Below, piece after piece: positions 1 to 9,089 of a DNA stretch of 64,000 nt (positions within the stretch are counted from its first letter, which is position 1; each line of letters begins with the position of its first letter). The notes beneath the pieces are model-generated. The model saw only the letters and a program-made list of their open reading frames with translations. It did not search any database and was not told the origin of the DNA. Source of the DNA: Phenylobacterium sp. LH3H17 (GTDB lineage: Bacteria > Pseudomonadota > Alphaproteobacteria > Caulobacterales > Caulobacteraceae); contig NZ_CP101283.1 in the NCBI RefSeq assembly GCF_024298925.1, forward strand, positions 2,113,001 to 2,177,000. Direction: 5' to 3'. The position numbers were made by a program, and so were the translations under genes.

Positions 1-1
1 G

Positions 2-1306
2 GCCAATCCGGGATTCCAGTTCCTGGAGGACGCAGTCTGGTTCGCGGGCATCCACTACCGGATGGGGGTGGACGGGATCTCGATCCTGTTCGTCCTGCTG
101 ACCGCCTTCCTCATGCCGATCTGTATCGCCGCCTCCTGGAAGACGATCGAGAAGCGCGTGCCGGAATACATGGTCGCCTTCCTGGTCCTCGAGACCCTGG
201 TGATCGGCGTGTTCTGCGCCCTGGACCTGGTGCTGTTCTACGCCTTCTTCGAATTCGGCCTGGTGCCGATGTTCCTGATCATCGGGATCTGGGGCGGCAA
301 GAACCGGGTCTACGCGGCCTACAAGTTCTTCCTCTACACCCTGCTGGGCTCGGTCCTGATGCTGGCGGCGATCCTCGCCATGATCGGGATCGCCGGGACC
401 TCCTCGATCCCCGAGCTGATGGTCTACAAGTTCGCCCCCGAGCTGCAGACCTGGCTGTGGCTGGCCTTCTTCGCCTCGTTCGCGGTGAAGATGCCGATGT
501 GGCCGGTCCACACCTGGCTGCCCGACGCCCACGTCGAGGCGCCCACGGCGGGCTCGGTCATCCTGGCCGGCATCCTCTTGAAGATGGGCGGCTATGGCTT
601 CCTGCGCTTCAGCCTGCCGATGTTCCCGCAGGCCTCGGACTATTTCGCGCCGCTGGTCTTCGCGCTGAGCGTCATCGCGGTGGTTTACACCTCGCTGGTC
701 GCCTTCCGGCAGACCGACATCAAGAAGCTGATCGCCTATTCGTCGGTGGCTCACATGGGCTTCGTGACCATGGGGATCTTCGCCGGCAACGCCGTCGGCA
801 TCCAGGGCGCGATCTTCCAGATGCTGAGCCACGGGGTGATCTCGGGTGCGCTCTTCCTCTGCGTCGGCGTCGTCTATGACCGCATGCACACCCGCGAGAT
901 CGCCTTCTACGGCGGGCTGGTGAACCGCATGCCGTGGTACGCGGCGACCTTCATGCTTTTCACCATGGGCAATGTGGGACTGCCGGGCACCTCGGGCTTC
1001 ATCGGCGAGATCACCACCATGGTCGGGGTCTACCAGGTCTCGACCTGGACGGCGGTCGTGGCCGCCACCGGAGTGATCTTCTCCGCGGTCTATGCGCTCA
1101 GCCTCTATCGTCGGGTCATCTTCGGCGAGATCACCAATCCTGCGCTGGCCGACATCACCGACCTCGACTGGCGCGAGGTGGCGATCTTCGCGCCGCTGAT
1201 CGCGTCCACCCTGTACCTCGGCGTCTATCCGGCCGCCGTCCTCGATCTGACCCAAGCCTCGGTCGACAACCTCGCCGCGATCTATCGCGCGGCCATCGGC
1301 GGGTGA
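2..1306 (+). CDS. nuoM: NADH-quinone oxidoreductase subunit M (5' end outside window)
   Basis: Proton-pumping membrane subunit of respiratory complex I, inner membrane. The reading frame is open from base 2 with no start codon before Met at 62, and the upstream residues ([10 protein letters not shown]...) look like the normal NuoM periplasmic segment before MGVDGIS, so the gene is cut by the window edge; 434 residues are present. Antiporter-like core motifs are visible, for example [20 protein letters not shown], containing the essential Lys, and SYS-type [13 protein letters not shown]. Many hydrophobic helices. nuoN follows after 13 bp, as in the usual nuoLMN order. Confidence 0.97.
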   Translation, partial: ANPGFQFLEDAVWFAGIHYRMGVDGISILFVLLTAFLMPICIAASWKTIEKRVPEYMVAFLVLETLVIGVFCALDLVLFYAFFEFGLVPMFLIIGIWGGKNRVYAAYKFFLYTLLGSVLMLAAILAMIGIAGTSSIPELMVYKFAPELQTWLWLAFFASFAVKMPMWPVHTWLPDAHVEAPTAGSVILAGILLKMGGYGFLRFSLPMFPQASDYFAPLVFALSVIAVVYTSLVAFRQTDIKKLIAYSSVAHMGFVTMGIFAGNAVGIQGAIFQMLSHGVISGALFLCVGVVYDRMHTREIAFYGGLVNRMPWYAATFMLFTMGNVGLPGTSGFIGEITTMVGVYQVSTWTAVVAATGVIFSAVYALSLYRRVIFGEITNPALADITDLDWREVAIFAPLIASTLYLGVYPAAVLDLTQASVDNLAAIYRAAIGG

Positions 1307-1319
1307 GGAAGACCACCAG

Positions 1320-2759
1320 ATGAACTTCGAGACCTCCCTCTCCCTCGCCGTCCCGGAACTGATCCTCGCCGGCGGAGCCCTCGTCCTGCTGGTGGCCGGC
1401 GCCTTCTCGCCGCGCAGCACCACGGCGATCATGTGGGCGTCGATCCTGGTGCTGCTGGGCGCGACCTGGGCCGCGGCCGTCGGCCCGCTCGGCCGCGGTT
1501 TCTCCGGCGGCATGATCTCCGACCAGGCCTCGGCCTTCGCCAAGGTGGCGATCTACCTGGCCAGCGCCGTGGCCCTGCCGCTGGGCCAGAAGTGGTTCGA
1601 GCGCCAGTCGGTGCGGAACTTCGAGTTCCCGGTCCTGGTCCTGCTGGCCGCGCTGGGCATGGGCATGATGGCCTCGGCCGGCGACCTGATCTCGCTCTAT
1701 GTCGGCGTCGAACTGCAGTCCCTGGCCCTCTACGTCCTGGCCGCCATGCACCGTGAAAACGCCAAGGCGTCGGAAGCCGGCCTCAAGTACTTCGTACTGG
1801 GCGCGCTCTCCTCGGGCCTGCTGCTCTACGGGGCCTCGCTGATCTATGGGTTCGCCGGCTCGACCCTGTTCACCGACATCGCCGTGGCGGTGACTTCGGG
1901 CGCCAACACTGGGGTGCTATTCGGCCTGATCTTCCTGATCTGCGGTCTGGCCTTCAAGGTGTCCGCCGCCCCGTTCCACATGTGGACGCCCGACGTCTAT
2001 GAGGGCGCTCCGACCCCGGTCGTGGCCTTCTTCGCCGCCGCGCCCAAGCTGGCGGCCATGGTGCTGTTCGCCCGGGTCCTCACCGAGGGTTTCGAAGGCG
2101 CCATCGACCAGTGGCGTCAGGTGCTGGTGGTCATCGCCCTGTTCTCGATCTTCGTGGGCGCCTTCGCCGGCCTTGCCCAGAAGAACCTCAAGCGGCTCTG
2201 GGCCTATTCCTCCATCGCCAATGTCGGCTACGCGATCCTGGGCTTGGCGGCGGGCAACGCCGAGGGCGTCCAGGCCATGCTGGTCTTCATGGTGCTCTAC
2301 ATGGTCGACGTCACCGGATTCTTCGCCTGCCTGACCGCGCTCAGCCGCGCCGGCGTGGCCATGGAGACCATCGACGACATGGCGGGGCTGTTCAAACAGC
2401 GTCCGGGCATCGCGCTGGCCATGACCGCGTTTTCGCTATCGGCCCTGGGCCTGCCGCCGTTCTCCGGCTTCTGGGCGAAGTTCTACGTCTTCAAGGCGGC
2501 CATCGGCGTGCAGGACCCGATGATCCAGATCGCCGCGGTGCTGGGCCTGGTCGGCAGCGTGGTGGCGGCCTTCTATTATCTGCGCCTGATCAAGACCATG
2601 TGGTTCGACACGGCCCCCAGCCAGACGGACGCCATCCCGGGCGAGGCCCGCGCTATCGCCTATGGGGCGGCCCTGTTCAGCTTCCCCCTGGTGCTGGGCG
2701 CGCTGATCTTCATCGATCCGCTGGCCCACGCGGCCGCCGCGGCGTTCGGCCTGAGCTAG
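1320..2759 (+). CDS. nuoN: NADH-quinone oxidoreductase subunit N
   Basis: Third antiporter-like proton-pumping subunit of complex I; 479 residues, the usual alphaproteobacterial length, with about 14 hydrophobic segments. Diagnostic stretches are GVELQSLALYVLAA, FKVSAAPFHMWTPDVYEGAP and LKRLWAYSSIANVGY, which hold the conserved Glu and Lys residues of the proton path. ATG 14 bp after the nuoM stop, so co-transcribed; it is the last nuo gene here. birA starts on the base directly after its TAG stop, so translation is probably coupled. Confidence 0.97.
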   Translation: MNFETSLSLAVPELILAGGALVLLVAGAFSPRSTTAIMWASILVLLGATWAAAVGPLGRGFSGGMISDQASAFAKVAIYLASAVALPLGQKWFERQSVRNFEFPVLVLLAALGMGMMASAGDLISLYVGVELQSLALYVLAAMHRENAKASEAGLKYFVLGALSSGLLLYGASLIYGFAGSTLFTDIAVAVTSGANTGVLFGLIFLICGLAFKVSAAPFHMWTPDVYEGAPTPVVAFFAAAPKLAAMVLFARVLTEGFEGAIDQWRQVLVVIALFSIFVGAFAGLAQKNLKRLWAYSSIANVGYAILGLAAGNAEGVQAMLVFMVLYMVDVTGFFACLTALSRAGVAMETIDDMAGLFKQRPGIALAMTAFSLSALGLPPFSGFWAKFYVFKAAIGVQDPMIQIAAVLGLVGSVVAAFYYLRLIKTMWFDTAPSQTDAIPGEARAIAYGAALFSFPLVLGALIFIDPLAHAAAAAFGLS

Positions 2760-3497
2760 GTGGCGCACCCGCCGATCGAAGCCTACGACGAACTCGATTC
2801 CACCAACGCCGAGGCGCGCCGCCGCGCCGAGGCGGGGGAGGGCGGCCCGGTGTGGATCACCGCCCTGACGCAGACGGCGGGGCGCGGCCGCCGCGGCCGA
2901 TCCTGGCAGACCGCGAGCGGCAACCTGGCCGCCACCCTGCTGCTCACCACCGACAAGCCCGCCGGCGAGGCTGCTCAGATATCCTTCGTCGCCGCGCTCG
3001 CCGCCGCGGATCTCGCCGAGACCTGCCTGGGTCCCGGCGCCGCCCAGCTGAAATGGCCCAATGACGTCCTGGTGCATGGCCGCAAGGCGGTCGGCATCCT
3101 GGTCGAGTCCGGCGTCGGCCCCGATGGCCTGCTCTGGCTGGCGGTTGGTATCGGTATCAACCTGGCCCACGCCCCGCAGGACGTGGAGCGGCCGGCCACG
3201 TCCTTCGCCGAGCACATGACCGTCCCGCCGCCGGCGCCGCTCGACGCCCTGGAGGTGCTGGCCACCCGGTTCGAGCATTGGCGCGCGGCCTGGACGCGCG
3301 AGGGCTTCGCCCCCATCGCTACGGGGTGGACCGCCAAGGCCCACGGACTGGGCGAAGCCTGCGAAGCGCGCCTGCCCAACCAGACCATCCGGGGTGTTGC
3401 GCTGGGCCTGGATTCCGACGGCGCCCTGCGCCTGAAGCTGGACGACGGCGCGATCTTGCGCATAACCGCCGGCGACGTCTTTTTCGGAGGGGCCTGA
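2760..3497 (+). CDS. birA: Biotin--[acetyl-CoA-carboxylase] ligase
   Basis: Attaches biotin to the biotin carboxyl carrier protein of acetyl-CoA carboxylase (and other biotin enzymes) through biotinyl-AMP. 245 residues, i.e. the catalytic plus C-terminal domains only: there is no N-terminal helix-turn-helix, so it is a monofunctional ligase and not the E. coli-type repressor. Biotin/ATP loop GRGRRGRSWQTASGNL at about residues 41-56 and KWPNDVLV at about 98-105 are intact. Start is GTG abutting the nuoN stop. A birA directly after nuoN is a common alphaproteobacterial arrangement. Confidence 0.95.
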   Translation: MAHPPIEAYDELDSTNAEARRRAEAGEGGPVWITALTQTAGRGRRGRSWQTASGNLAATLLLTTDKPAGEAAQISFVAALAAADLAETCLGPGAAQLKWPNDVLVHGRKAVGILVESGVGPDGLLWLAVGIGINLAHAPQDVERPATSFAEHMTVPPPAPLDALEVLATRFEHWRAAWTREGFAPIATGWTAKAHGLGEACEARLPNQTIRGVALGLDSDGALRLKLDDGAILRITAGDVFFGGA

Positions 3498-3500
3498 CCC

Positions 3501-4277
3501 ATGCTGCTGGCCATCGAGCAGGGCAACACCAACACGCTGTTCGCCGTGCACGACGGCGAGACCTGGATCGCCCAGTGGCGCGCGGCCACCGATCCCAGCC
3601 GCACCGCCGACGAATACGCGGTCTGGCTGTCGCAGCTGCTGAACATGGCGGGCCTGCAGTTCGGAGTGCTGGACGCGGCGATCATTTCCAGCGTGGTGCC
3701 GCAGTCGATCTTCAACCTGCGCAACCTGGCCCGGCGCTACCTGCACGTCGAACCCCTGGTGATCGGCGAGAACGCGGACCTGGGCATCGAAGTACGGATC
3801 GACAAGCCGTCAGAGGCCGGCGCCGACCGGCTGGTGAACGCGCTGGGCGCGCACATCGTCTATCCGGGCCCGCTGATCGTCATCGACTCGGGCACGGCGA
3901 CCACCTTCGACGTCATCGCCGCGGATGGTGGGTTCGAGGGGGGTGTGATCGCGCCTGGGATCAACCTATCTATGGAAGCGTTGCACACGGCGGCGGCAAA
4001 GTTGCCGCGGGTGGCGATCCAGAAACCCCAGCATGTGGTCGGCAAGGACACCGTCGGCGCCATGCAGTCGGGTGTCTTCTGGGGCTATGTGGCCCTGATC
4101 GAGGGCCTGATCGCCCGGATCAAGGCCGAACGCGACGAACCCATGACCGTGGTCGCCACGGGCGGCGTGGCGTCCCTGTTCCATGGGGCGACGCTCGCCA
4201 TCGACCACTTCGACCCGGATCTGACGATCCGCGGCCTTCTTGAAATTCACCGCCGGAACACGGCGGCAAGGACGTAA
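3501..4277 (+). CDS. coaX: Type III pantothenate kinase
   Basis: Phosphorylates pantothenate, the first step of coenzyme A synthesis. 258 residues, ASKHA fold. ATP-binding motif [16 protein letters not shown] at the N terminus (family form is D-x-GNT; here the acidic residue is replaced, IEQGNT, as in many alphaproteobacteria), central Asp in [11 protein letters not shown], and [12 protein letters not shown] near residue 131. Starts 3 bp after birA; its TAA stop shares one base with the ATG of rnj (4277), a sign of translational coupling. Confidence 0.95.
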   Translation: MLLAIEQGNTNTLFAVHDGETWIAQWRAATDPSRTADEYAVWLSQLLNMAGLQFGVLDAAIISSVVPQSIFNLRNLARRYLHVEPLVIGENADLGIEVRIDKPSEAGADRLVNALGAHIVYPGPLIVIDSGTATTFDVIAADGGFEGGVIAPGINLSMEALHTAAAKLPRVAIQKPQHVVGKDTVGAMQSGVFWGYVALIEGLIARIKAERDEPMTVVATGGVASLFHGATLAIDHFDPDLTIRGLLEIHRRNTAART

Positions 4278-5959
4278 TGACCAAAGTAAAACCCACCGAC
4301 GAACTCGTCTTCCTGCCGCTCGGCGGCTCGAACGAGATCGGCATGAACTTCAATCTCTACGGCTACGGCCCTCCGCATGCGCGCAAGTGGATCGTGGTCG
4401 ACCTGGGCGTCACGTTCGGCGACCAGACCACGCCTGGCGTGGAAATTATCCTGCCCGACCCGGAGTTCATCGAGGCCCACGCCAAGGACATCCTGGGCAT
4501 CGTGCTGACCCACGCCCATGAGGACCACATCGGCGCCGTGGCCTGGCTGTGGCCGCGCCTGCGCGCGCCGCTGTACGCCACGCCGTTCACCGCCTTCCTG
4601 CTGCGCGAGAAGCTGCGCGAGAACGAGGACTCCGCCGACGCCGAGATCACCGAGGTCCCGCTGGGCGGAACCATCAAGCTCGGTCCCTTCGAGATCGACC
4701 TCATCACCCTGACCCATTCGATCCCCGAGCCTAACGGCCTGGCGATCCGCACCCCGCTGGGCACCATCCTCCACACCGGCGACTGGAAGATCGACCCCGA
4801 TCCCGTGCTGGGCTCGGTGACCGACGAAGGCGCAATCCGCAGGTTAGGCGACGAGGGCGTCCTGGCCATGGTCTGCGACTCCACAAACGTCTTCGTCGAC
4901 GGCGAGGCGGGGTCGGAGGCCGACGTCCGGGACGCCATGGCCAAGCTGATCTCCGGCCTGACCGGCAAGGTGGCGGTGGCCTGTTTCGCCTCCAACGTGG
5001 CGCGCATGGACTCGATCATCCGAGCGGGGGAGGCCGCGGGCCGCCGCGTCTGCCTGGTCGGCCGCTCGATGCACCGGATGGCGGCGGCGGCCAAGTCGGT
5101 CGGCCTGTTCTCCGACATCAAGGAGTTCCTCACCGACGGCGAGGCCAGGCACTTCCCCGACGACAAGATCCTCTATCTCTGCACCGGCAGCCAGGGTGAA
5201 CCCCGCGCGGCCCTCTCGCGGATCGCCGACGGGACCCACCAGCATGTGAAGCTGGGGGCGGGCGACGCCTGCGTCTTCTCCTCGCGGGTCATTCCCGGCA
5301 ACGAGGTGCCGATCCGCAACCTGCAGAACCGCCTCGCCGATCGCGGGGTGCGGCTCTACACGGAGCGCGATCATCCGGGGATCCACGTCTCCGGCCACCC
5401 CTGCCGCGACGAGCTGGCCCGCATGTACGCCTGGGCTCGCCCGGAGATCGCGGTGCCCACCCACGGCGAGCGCCGCCACCTGCTGGAGCACGCCGCCTTC
5501 GCCAAGGACCTGCAGGTCAAGCAGACAGTGGCCCCGCGCAACGGCGACATGGTCCGCCTGGCCCCCGGCCGCGCCGAGATCATCGACGAGGTCCCGGCGG
5601 GCCGCATCTATGTGGACGCCGGTTTCCTGACCCCTGAGAACGGCGACGCCCTGCGCGAGCGTCGCCACGCGGCCTATAACGGCGTGCTGGCGGTCTCCGT
5701 GGTGCTGGACGGACGCGGCAAGATCGTCTCGGGCCCGCGGGTCAAGGCCCTGGGTCTCCCGGCCGACGAAGACTATTCGATGGACGAGGTGCTGGACGAC
5801 CTGGCCGAGGATGCCGAGACGGCCTTCGGCAAGCTCAAGGGCGACCAGCGCGAGATCGATTCCGAGGTCGAGATGGCCCTGTCGCGGGCCGTGAAGAAGG
5901 CCAGCCAGCGCATCTGGGGAAAGCGGCCCGTGGTGGAGACCACGGTATTGCGGGTGTGA
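4277..5959 (+). CDS. rnj: Ribonuclease J
   Basis: Metallo-beta-lactamase/beta-CASP ribonuclease with endo- and 5'-3' exonuclease activity in rRNA and mRNA processing. 560 residues. Zinc motif LTHAHEDHIGAV (HxHxDH) at about residues 75-86, further metal ligands in HTGDWKID and the beta-CASP stretch CTGSQGEPRAAL. Overlaps coaX by one base. A coaX-rnj-mce-DUF1467 series is seen in many Alphaproteobacteria. Ends with a short C-terminal domain; 47 bp separate it from mce. Confidence 0.94.
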   Translation: MTKVKPTDELVFLPLGGSNEIGMNFNLYGYGPPHARKWIVVDLGVTFGDQTTPGVEIILPDPEFIEAHAKDILGIVLTHAHEDHIGAVAWLWPRLRAPLYATPFTAFLLREKLRENEDSADAEITEVPLGGTIKLGPFEIDLITLTHSIPEPNGLAIRTPLGTILHTGDWKIDPDPVLGSVTDEGAIRRLGDEGVLAMVCDSTNVFVDGEAGSEADVRDAMAKLISGLTGKVAVACFASNVARMDSIIRAGEAAGRRVCLVGRSMHRMAAAAKSVGLFSDIKEFLTDGEARHFPDDKILYLCTGSQGEPRAALSRIADGTHQHVKLGAGDACVFSSRVIPGNEVPIRNLQNRLADRGVRLYTERDHPGIHVSGHPCRDELARMYAWARPEIAVPTHGERRHLLEHAAFAKDLQVKQTVAPRNGDMVRLAPGRAEIIDEVPAGRIYVDAGFLTPENGDALRERRHAAYNGVLAVSVVLDGRGKIVSGPRVKALGLPADEDYSMDEVLDDLAEDAETAFGKLKGDQREIDSEVEMALSRAVKKASQRIWGKRPVVETTVLRV

Positions 5960-6006
5960 CGCAGCGTGATCTCGCGCCTCGCCGCTGACAGGTCTATAGG
6001 GACGCC

Positions 6007-6429
6007 ATGATCGGAAGACTGAACCACGTGGGGATCGCGACCCCTTCCATCGCCGAGTCCGTCGCCATGTATCGCGACATGCTGGGCGCCACTCAGGTCA
6101 GCGAGACCAAGATCCTGGAAGAGCAGGGGGTCTATGTCTGCTTCGTCGACCTGCCCAACAGCCAGATCGAGCTGATCGAGCCCTATGGCGAGGCCTCGCC
6201 GATCCACGCTTTCCTGGCCAAGAATCCCAAGGGCGGCCAGCACCATGTCTGCTTCGAGGTGCCCGACATCATCGTCGCTCGCGACGACATGCAGGCCAAG
6301 GGCGCCACGGTGCTCAACGACGGCAAGCCCCGCATCGGGGCGCACGGCGTGCCGGTGATCTTCGTCCATCCGAAGAACATGGGCGGCGTGCTGGTCGAGC
6401 TGATGGAAACCCCGAAGGACGCTCACTGA
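6007..6429 (+). CDS. mce: Methylmalonyl-CoA epimerase
   Basis: VOC-fold enzyme interconverting the (R) and (S) epimers of methylmalonyl-CoA in propionyl-CoA catabolism. 140 residues, the usual length, opening with IGRLNHVGIATPSI and carrying the metal-ligand His (NHVGIA, HHVCFEV) and the C-terminal GVLVELMETP typical of this family rather than of general glyoxalases. Its TGA overlaps the ATG of the next gene by one base. Confidence 0.92.
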   Translation: MIGRLNHVGIATPSIAESVAMYRDMLGATQVSETKILEEQGVYVCFVDLPNSQIELIEPYGEASPIHAFLAKNPKGGQHHVCFEVPDIIVARDDMQAKGATVLNDGKPRIGAHGVPVIFVHPKNMGGVLVELMETPKDAH

Positions 6430-6692
6430 TGGGTATCGCCACCGGCATCGCGATCTTCCTGACCATCTGGTGGACCGTGTTGTTCGCCATCCTGCCGCTG
6501 GGCGTCGTCAGCCACGCTGAAGCGGGGATCAACAAAGGCGACGGCGGCGATCCGGGCGCGCCGGTCGACCCCAAGCTCAGGAAGAAGTTCTTCACCACCA
6601 CCTGGATCGCCGCGATCCTGTGGACGATCCTCTTCCTGGTGCTGCACTTCCGGCTGATCGTCCTGCCGCCGCTGCCCGCGAGCTGGACCTAG
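6429..6692 (+). CDS. DUF1467 family small membrane protein
   Basis: 87 residues of unknown function with two hydrophobic helices: about residues 4-26 (GIATGIAIFLTIWWTVLF...) and about 56-76, separated by a hydrophilic loop rich in Gly/Asp/Pro. The family is conserved in Alphaproteobacteria directly after mce. Translationally coupled to mce (TGATG). No catalytic motif is visible. In many relatives proS follows; here it does not. Confidence 0.85.
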   Translation: MGIATGIAIFLTIWWTVLFAILPLGVVSHAEAGINKGDGGDPGAPVDPKLRKKFFTTTWIAAILWTILFLVLHFRLIVLPPLPASWT

Positions 6693-6734
6693 GCGCCCGA
6701 CTTGGCGGCGGTTTCGCCGCGTCCGCACGCTGCG

Positions 6735-6751
6735 CGCCCAGTTTTTGGGCG
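6735..6751 (+). other. Small hairpin in the DUF1467-lolC gap
   Basis: CGCCCA / TGGGCG, a perfect 6-bp stem around a GTTTT loop, 43 bp after the DUF1467 stop. No T tract follows, so it is at best a weak terminator or an mRNA 3'-end structure. Between it and the terminator at 6873 I see no convincing gene. Confidence 0.35.
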
Positions 6752-6872
6752 AAATGCACGAACCTTCCTTGACGGGAGCCACGCCCCGCGCCGGCCGCCG
6801 CGATCGCGGCTATCCATGGTCACAGGCACGAGCGGCTCTCCGGAACTGCCGTGGCGTTTTCCCCGACGACTG

Positions 6873-6905
6873 AAGGCCGCCCACCTCCCTGGGCGGCCTT
6901 CTTTT
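6873..6905 (+). terminator. Intrinsic terminator upstream of lolC
   Basis: Perfect 11-bp stem AAGGCCGCCCA / TGGGCGGCCTT with a 6-nt loop, followed by CTTTTC. It lies 180 bp after the DUF1467 stop and ends the nuo-birA-coaX-rnj-mce transcript before lolC. The long distance from the last stop codon leaves room for a deleted gene or a small RNA. Confidence 0.8.
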
Positions 6906-6916
6906 CGCGCCTTTCA

Positions 6917-6946
6917 TTGCCTAGCTGGCGAACCAATGGCTAACAG
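6917..6946 (+). promoter_or_regulatory. Candidate lolC promoter
   Basis: TTGCCTA (6917-6923), 15 bp, GCTAACAG (6939-6946), close to the Caulobacter housekeeping sigma pattern, placed directly after the terminator and 36 bp before the lolC ATG. Matched by eye only. Confidence 0.4.
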
Positions 6947-6982
6947 GGCCGTTGAACGAGCTCGACGGGGCGATTCCGACTT

Positions 6983-8275
6983 ATGAGCATGACCGCCAGC
7001 ACCAACGGCCGCGCGCCGCCCTTCGGCCAGTGGGAGCGCGCCGTGGCCACGCGCTACCTGCGCGCCAAGCGCAGCCAGGGCGGGGTGGCGCTGATCTCCA
7101 TCATCTCCTTCGTCGGCATCATGCTGGCCGTGGCGGTGCTGATCATCGTCATGAGCGTGATGAACGGCTTCCGCACCGAACTGCTGTCGCGGATCCTCGG
7201 TTTTTCCGGCCATCTCTACGTCGCGGGCGGGGTGCTGAACTCTCCCGACCGGGACGCCATGATCGCGCGTATCGGCCAGATGCCCGGGGTGATCCAGGTG
7301 ACTCCGGTGGTCGAGGCCCAGGCCATGGCGCTGGGCAATGGCCAGATCAGCGGCGCCATCGTGCGCGGCATCACGCCCAGGGACCTCAAGGCCACCAGGC
7401 TGGTCTCCGACAACATCACTCGCGGCTCCATGGCCGGCTTCGGCGAGGGCGAGTATGGCGGCGACCTGATCCTGGTGGGCGACCGCCTGGCCCAGGCCCT
7501 AGGCGTCCAGCCCGGCGACGCGCTCAGCCTGGTTTCGCCGGTCGGCGGCGCCACGGCCTTCGGCGGCACGCCCTTGCGCAAGACCTACACGGTGGCCGGC
7601 ACCTTCACCGTCGGCATGAGCGAGTACGACCAGACCTTCATCTACATGCCCCTGGAACAGGCCCAGCTGTTCTTCGGACGTGAGACCGGGATCGACTATG
7701 TCGAGATCAAGCTGGAAGACCCCGACGAGTCCGTGGCCATGAAGCCCGACCTGGCCAAGGTCGCCGGCCCCGCGGCGCTGCTCACGGACTGGACCGAGAA
7801 GAACGCGTCCTACTGGGGGGCGCTCAAGGTCGAGCGCAACGTCATGCGGCTGATCCTGATGATGCTGGTCGCCATCGCGGCCATGAACATCATCTCGGGC
7901 CTGGTGATGCTGGTGAAGAACAAGGGCCGCGACATCGCCATCCTGCGGACCATGGGCGCCGGGCAGGGGTCGATCCTGCGCATCTTCTTCATGGCCGGCG
8001 CGGCGGTGGGGGTGCTGGGCACCCTGGCCGGCCTGGTGATCGGCTCCCTTTTCTGCATCTTCATCGGCGAGATCCAGCAGGCGGTGGAGTGGGTCACCGG
8101 CGCCCAGGTCTTCTCCTCGGACATCTATTTCCTCAGCCGCATCCCGGCCAAGATCGACTGGCGGGAGGTCGGCGTGATCACCTTCTGGGCCTTGGCCATG
8201 TCGTTCCTGGCGACCTTGCCGCCCGCCTGGCGCGCCTCGCGCCTCGATCCGGTGGAGGCGCTCCGCTATGAGTGA
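6983..8275 (+). CDS. lolC: Lipoprotein-releasing ABC transporter permease (LolC/LolE family)
   Basis: Inner-membrane permease that, with LolD, extracts outer-membrane lipoproteins and hands them to LolA. 430 residues: N-terminal helix at about 35-57, a large periplasmic MacB-like domain, then three C-terminal FtsX-type helices ending in [17 protein letters not shown], the classic LolC/E tail. Only one permease gene is present, as in alphaproteobacteria whose single LolF-like subunit forms a homodimer. Overlaps lolD by 8 bp. Confidence 0.94.
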   Translation: MSMTASTNGRAPPFGQWERAVATRYLRAKRSQGGVALISIISFVGIMLAVAVLIIVMSVMNGFRTELLSRILGFSGHLYVAGGVLNSPDRDAMIARIGQMPGVIQVTPVVEAQAMALGNGQISGAIVRGITPRDLKATRLVSDNITRGSMAGFGEGEYGGDLILVGDRLAQALGVQPGDALSLVSPVGGATAFGGTPLRKTYTVAGTFTVGMSEYDQTFIYMPLEQAQLFFGRETGIDYVEIKLEDPDESVAMKPDLAKVAGPAALLTDWTEKNASYWGALKVERNVMRLILMMLVAIAAMNIISGLVMLVKNKGRDIAILRTMGAGQGSILRIFFMAGAAVGVLGTLAGLVIGSLFCIFIGEIQQAVEWVTGAQVFSSDIYFLSRIPAKIDWREVGVITFWALAMSFLATLPPAWRASRLDPVEALRYE

Positions 8276-8957
8276 GCCTGTCCTCTCCATCCGCGGCCTG
8301 CGCCGCACCTACAAGAGCGGCGACCGTACTCTTGTGGTGCTGGACGGCGCCGCGCTCGACGTGAAACCGGGCGAGATCGTCGGCCTGATCGGGCCGTCGG
8401 GTTCGGGCAAGTCCTCGCTGCTGCACGCCGCGGGCCTGCTGGAGCATCCCGACGCCGGCGAGATCCATATCGAGGGCCGCGACTGTTCCGACCTCAGCGA
8501 CCGCCAGCGCACCCGGGTCCGCCTGGCCGCGATCGGCTTCGTCTACCAGGCGCACCATCTCCTGGCCGAGTTCACCGCGCTCGACAACGTCGCCCTGCCA
8601 CAGATGATCGCCGGGCGTTCGCGCAAGGCCGCGCGCGCGCGCGCGCTGGAGCTCCTGACCACCCTGGGCCTGGCCGAGCGGGTCGATCACCAGCCGGCCC
8701 AGATGTCGGGCGGCGAACAGCAGCGGGTGGCCATCGCCCGGGCGCTCGCCAACGCGCCGCGCCTCCTGCTGGCCGACGAGCCCACCGGGAACCTCGACCC
8801 CGCCACCTCCGCGGCGGTGTTCGAGAGCCTCTACGACCTGGCGCGCAAGACCGGGGTCGCGGCCTTGGTCGCCACCCACAACCTTGAGCTCGCCCGCCAC
8901 ATGGACCGGGTGGTGGCGCTGAAGGACGGCAAGCTGGAAGAGCAGACGAGAGCATAG
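8268..8957 (+). CDS. lolD: Lipoprotein-releasing system ATP-binding protein
   Basis: ATPase of the Lol ABC transporter; 229 residues. Walker [16 protein letters not shown] signature [15 protein letters not shown], Walker [13 protein letters not shown] and switch His in VATHNLELA are all intact. Its start lies within the end of lolC, so the two are co-translated. An alternating CG run of 17 nt (8630-8646) lies in the coding sequence. No terminator is evident between lolD and the SOS-type promoter at 9025. Confidence 0.96.
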   Translation: MSEPVLSIRGLRRTYKSGDRTLVVLDGAALDVKPGEIVGLIGPSGSGKSSLLHAAGLLEHPDAGEIHIEGRDCSDLSDRQRTRVRLAAIGFVYQAHHLLAEFTALDNVALPQMIAGRSRKAARARALELLTTLGLAERVDHQPAQMSGGEQQRVAIARALANAPRLLLADEPTGNLDPATSAAVFESLYDLARKTGVAALVATHNLELARHMDRVVALKDGKLEEQTRA

Positions 8958-9024
8958 GGGCTCCCGCCACACCCGATCACCGCGCTTAGTTGGCGATGAG
9001 TGGAGTGAGACCTGAATTGCCCTC

Positions 9025-9067
9025 TTGACGGATGAGAACAAAACAAGAATAAGAACATTCACAGAAC
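9025..9067 (+). promoter_or_regulatory. SOS-type promoter with LexA operator(s) for the 29-aa peptide gene and dnaE
   Basis: A perfect alphaproteobacterial LexA box, GAAC-N7-GAAC, lies at 9053-9067. A near-match, GAAC-N7-GAAT, lies just upstream at 9036-9050. A -35-like TTGACGG at 9025-9031 is followed 15 bp later by GAATAAGA, so LexA would cover the -10 and start region. The peptide ATG is 22 bp downstream. Known: Caulobacter LexA binds GTTC-N7-GTTC (either strand). Confidence 0.85.
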
Positions 9068-9089
9068 ATCCACAGAGGGGGCGTCGCAA

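Noticed and set aside
2436..3746. 436-codon - strand frame opposite nuoN/birA/coaX
   Set aside because: Overlaps three confident genes; product is low-complexity Gln/Arg/Gly.
6769..6813. TTGAC ... GGCTAT promoter before the terminator
   Set aside because: Elements are more than 30 bp apart, far outside the normal spacing.
6702..6986. 94-codon + frame between the DUF1467 gene and lolC
   Set aside because: Contains the terminator hairpin and the promoter, Arg/Pro-rich product, overlaps the lolC start.
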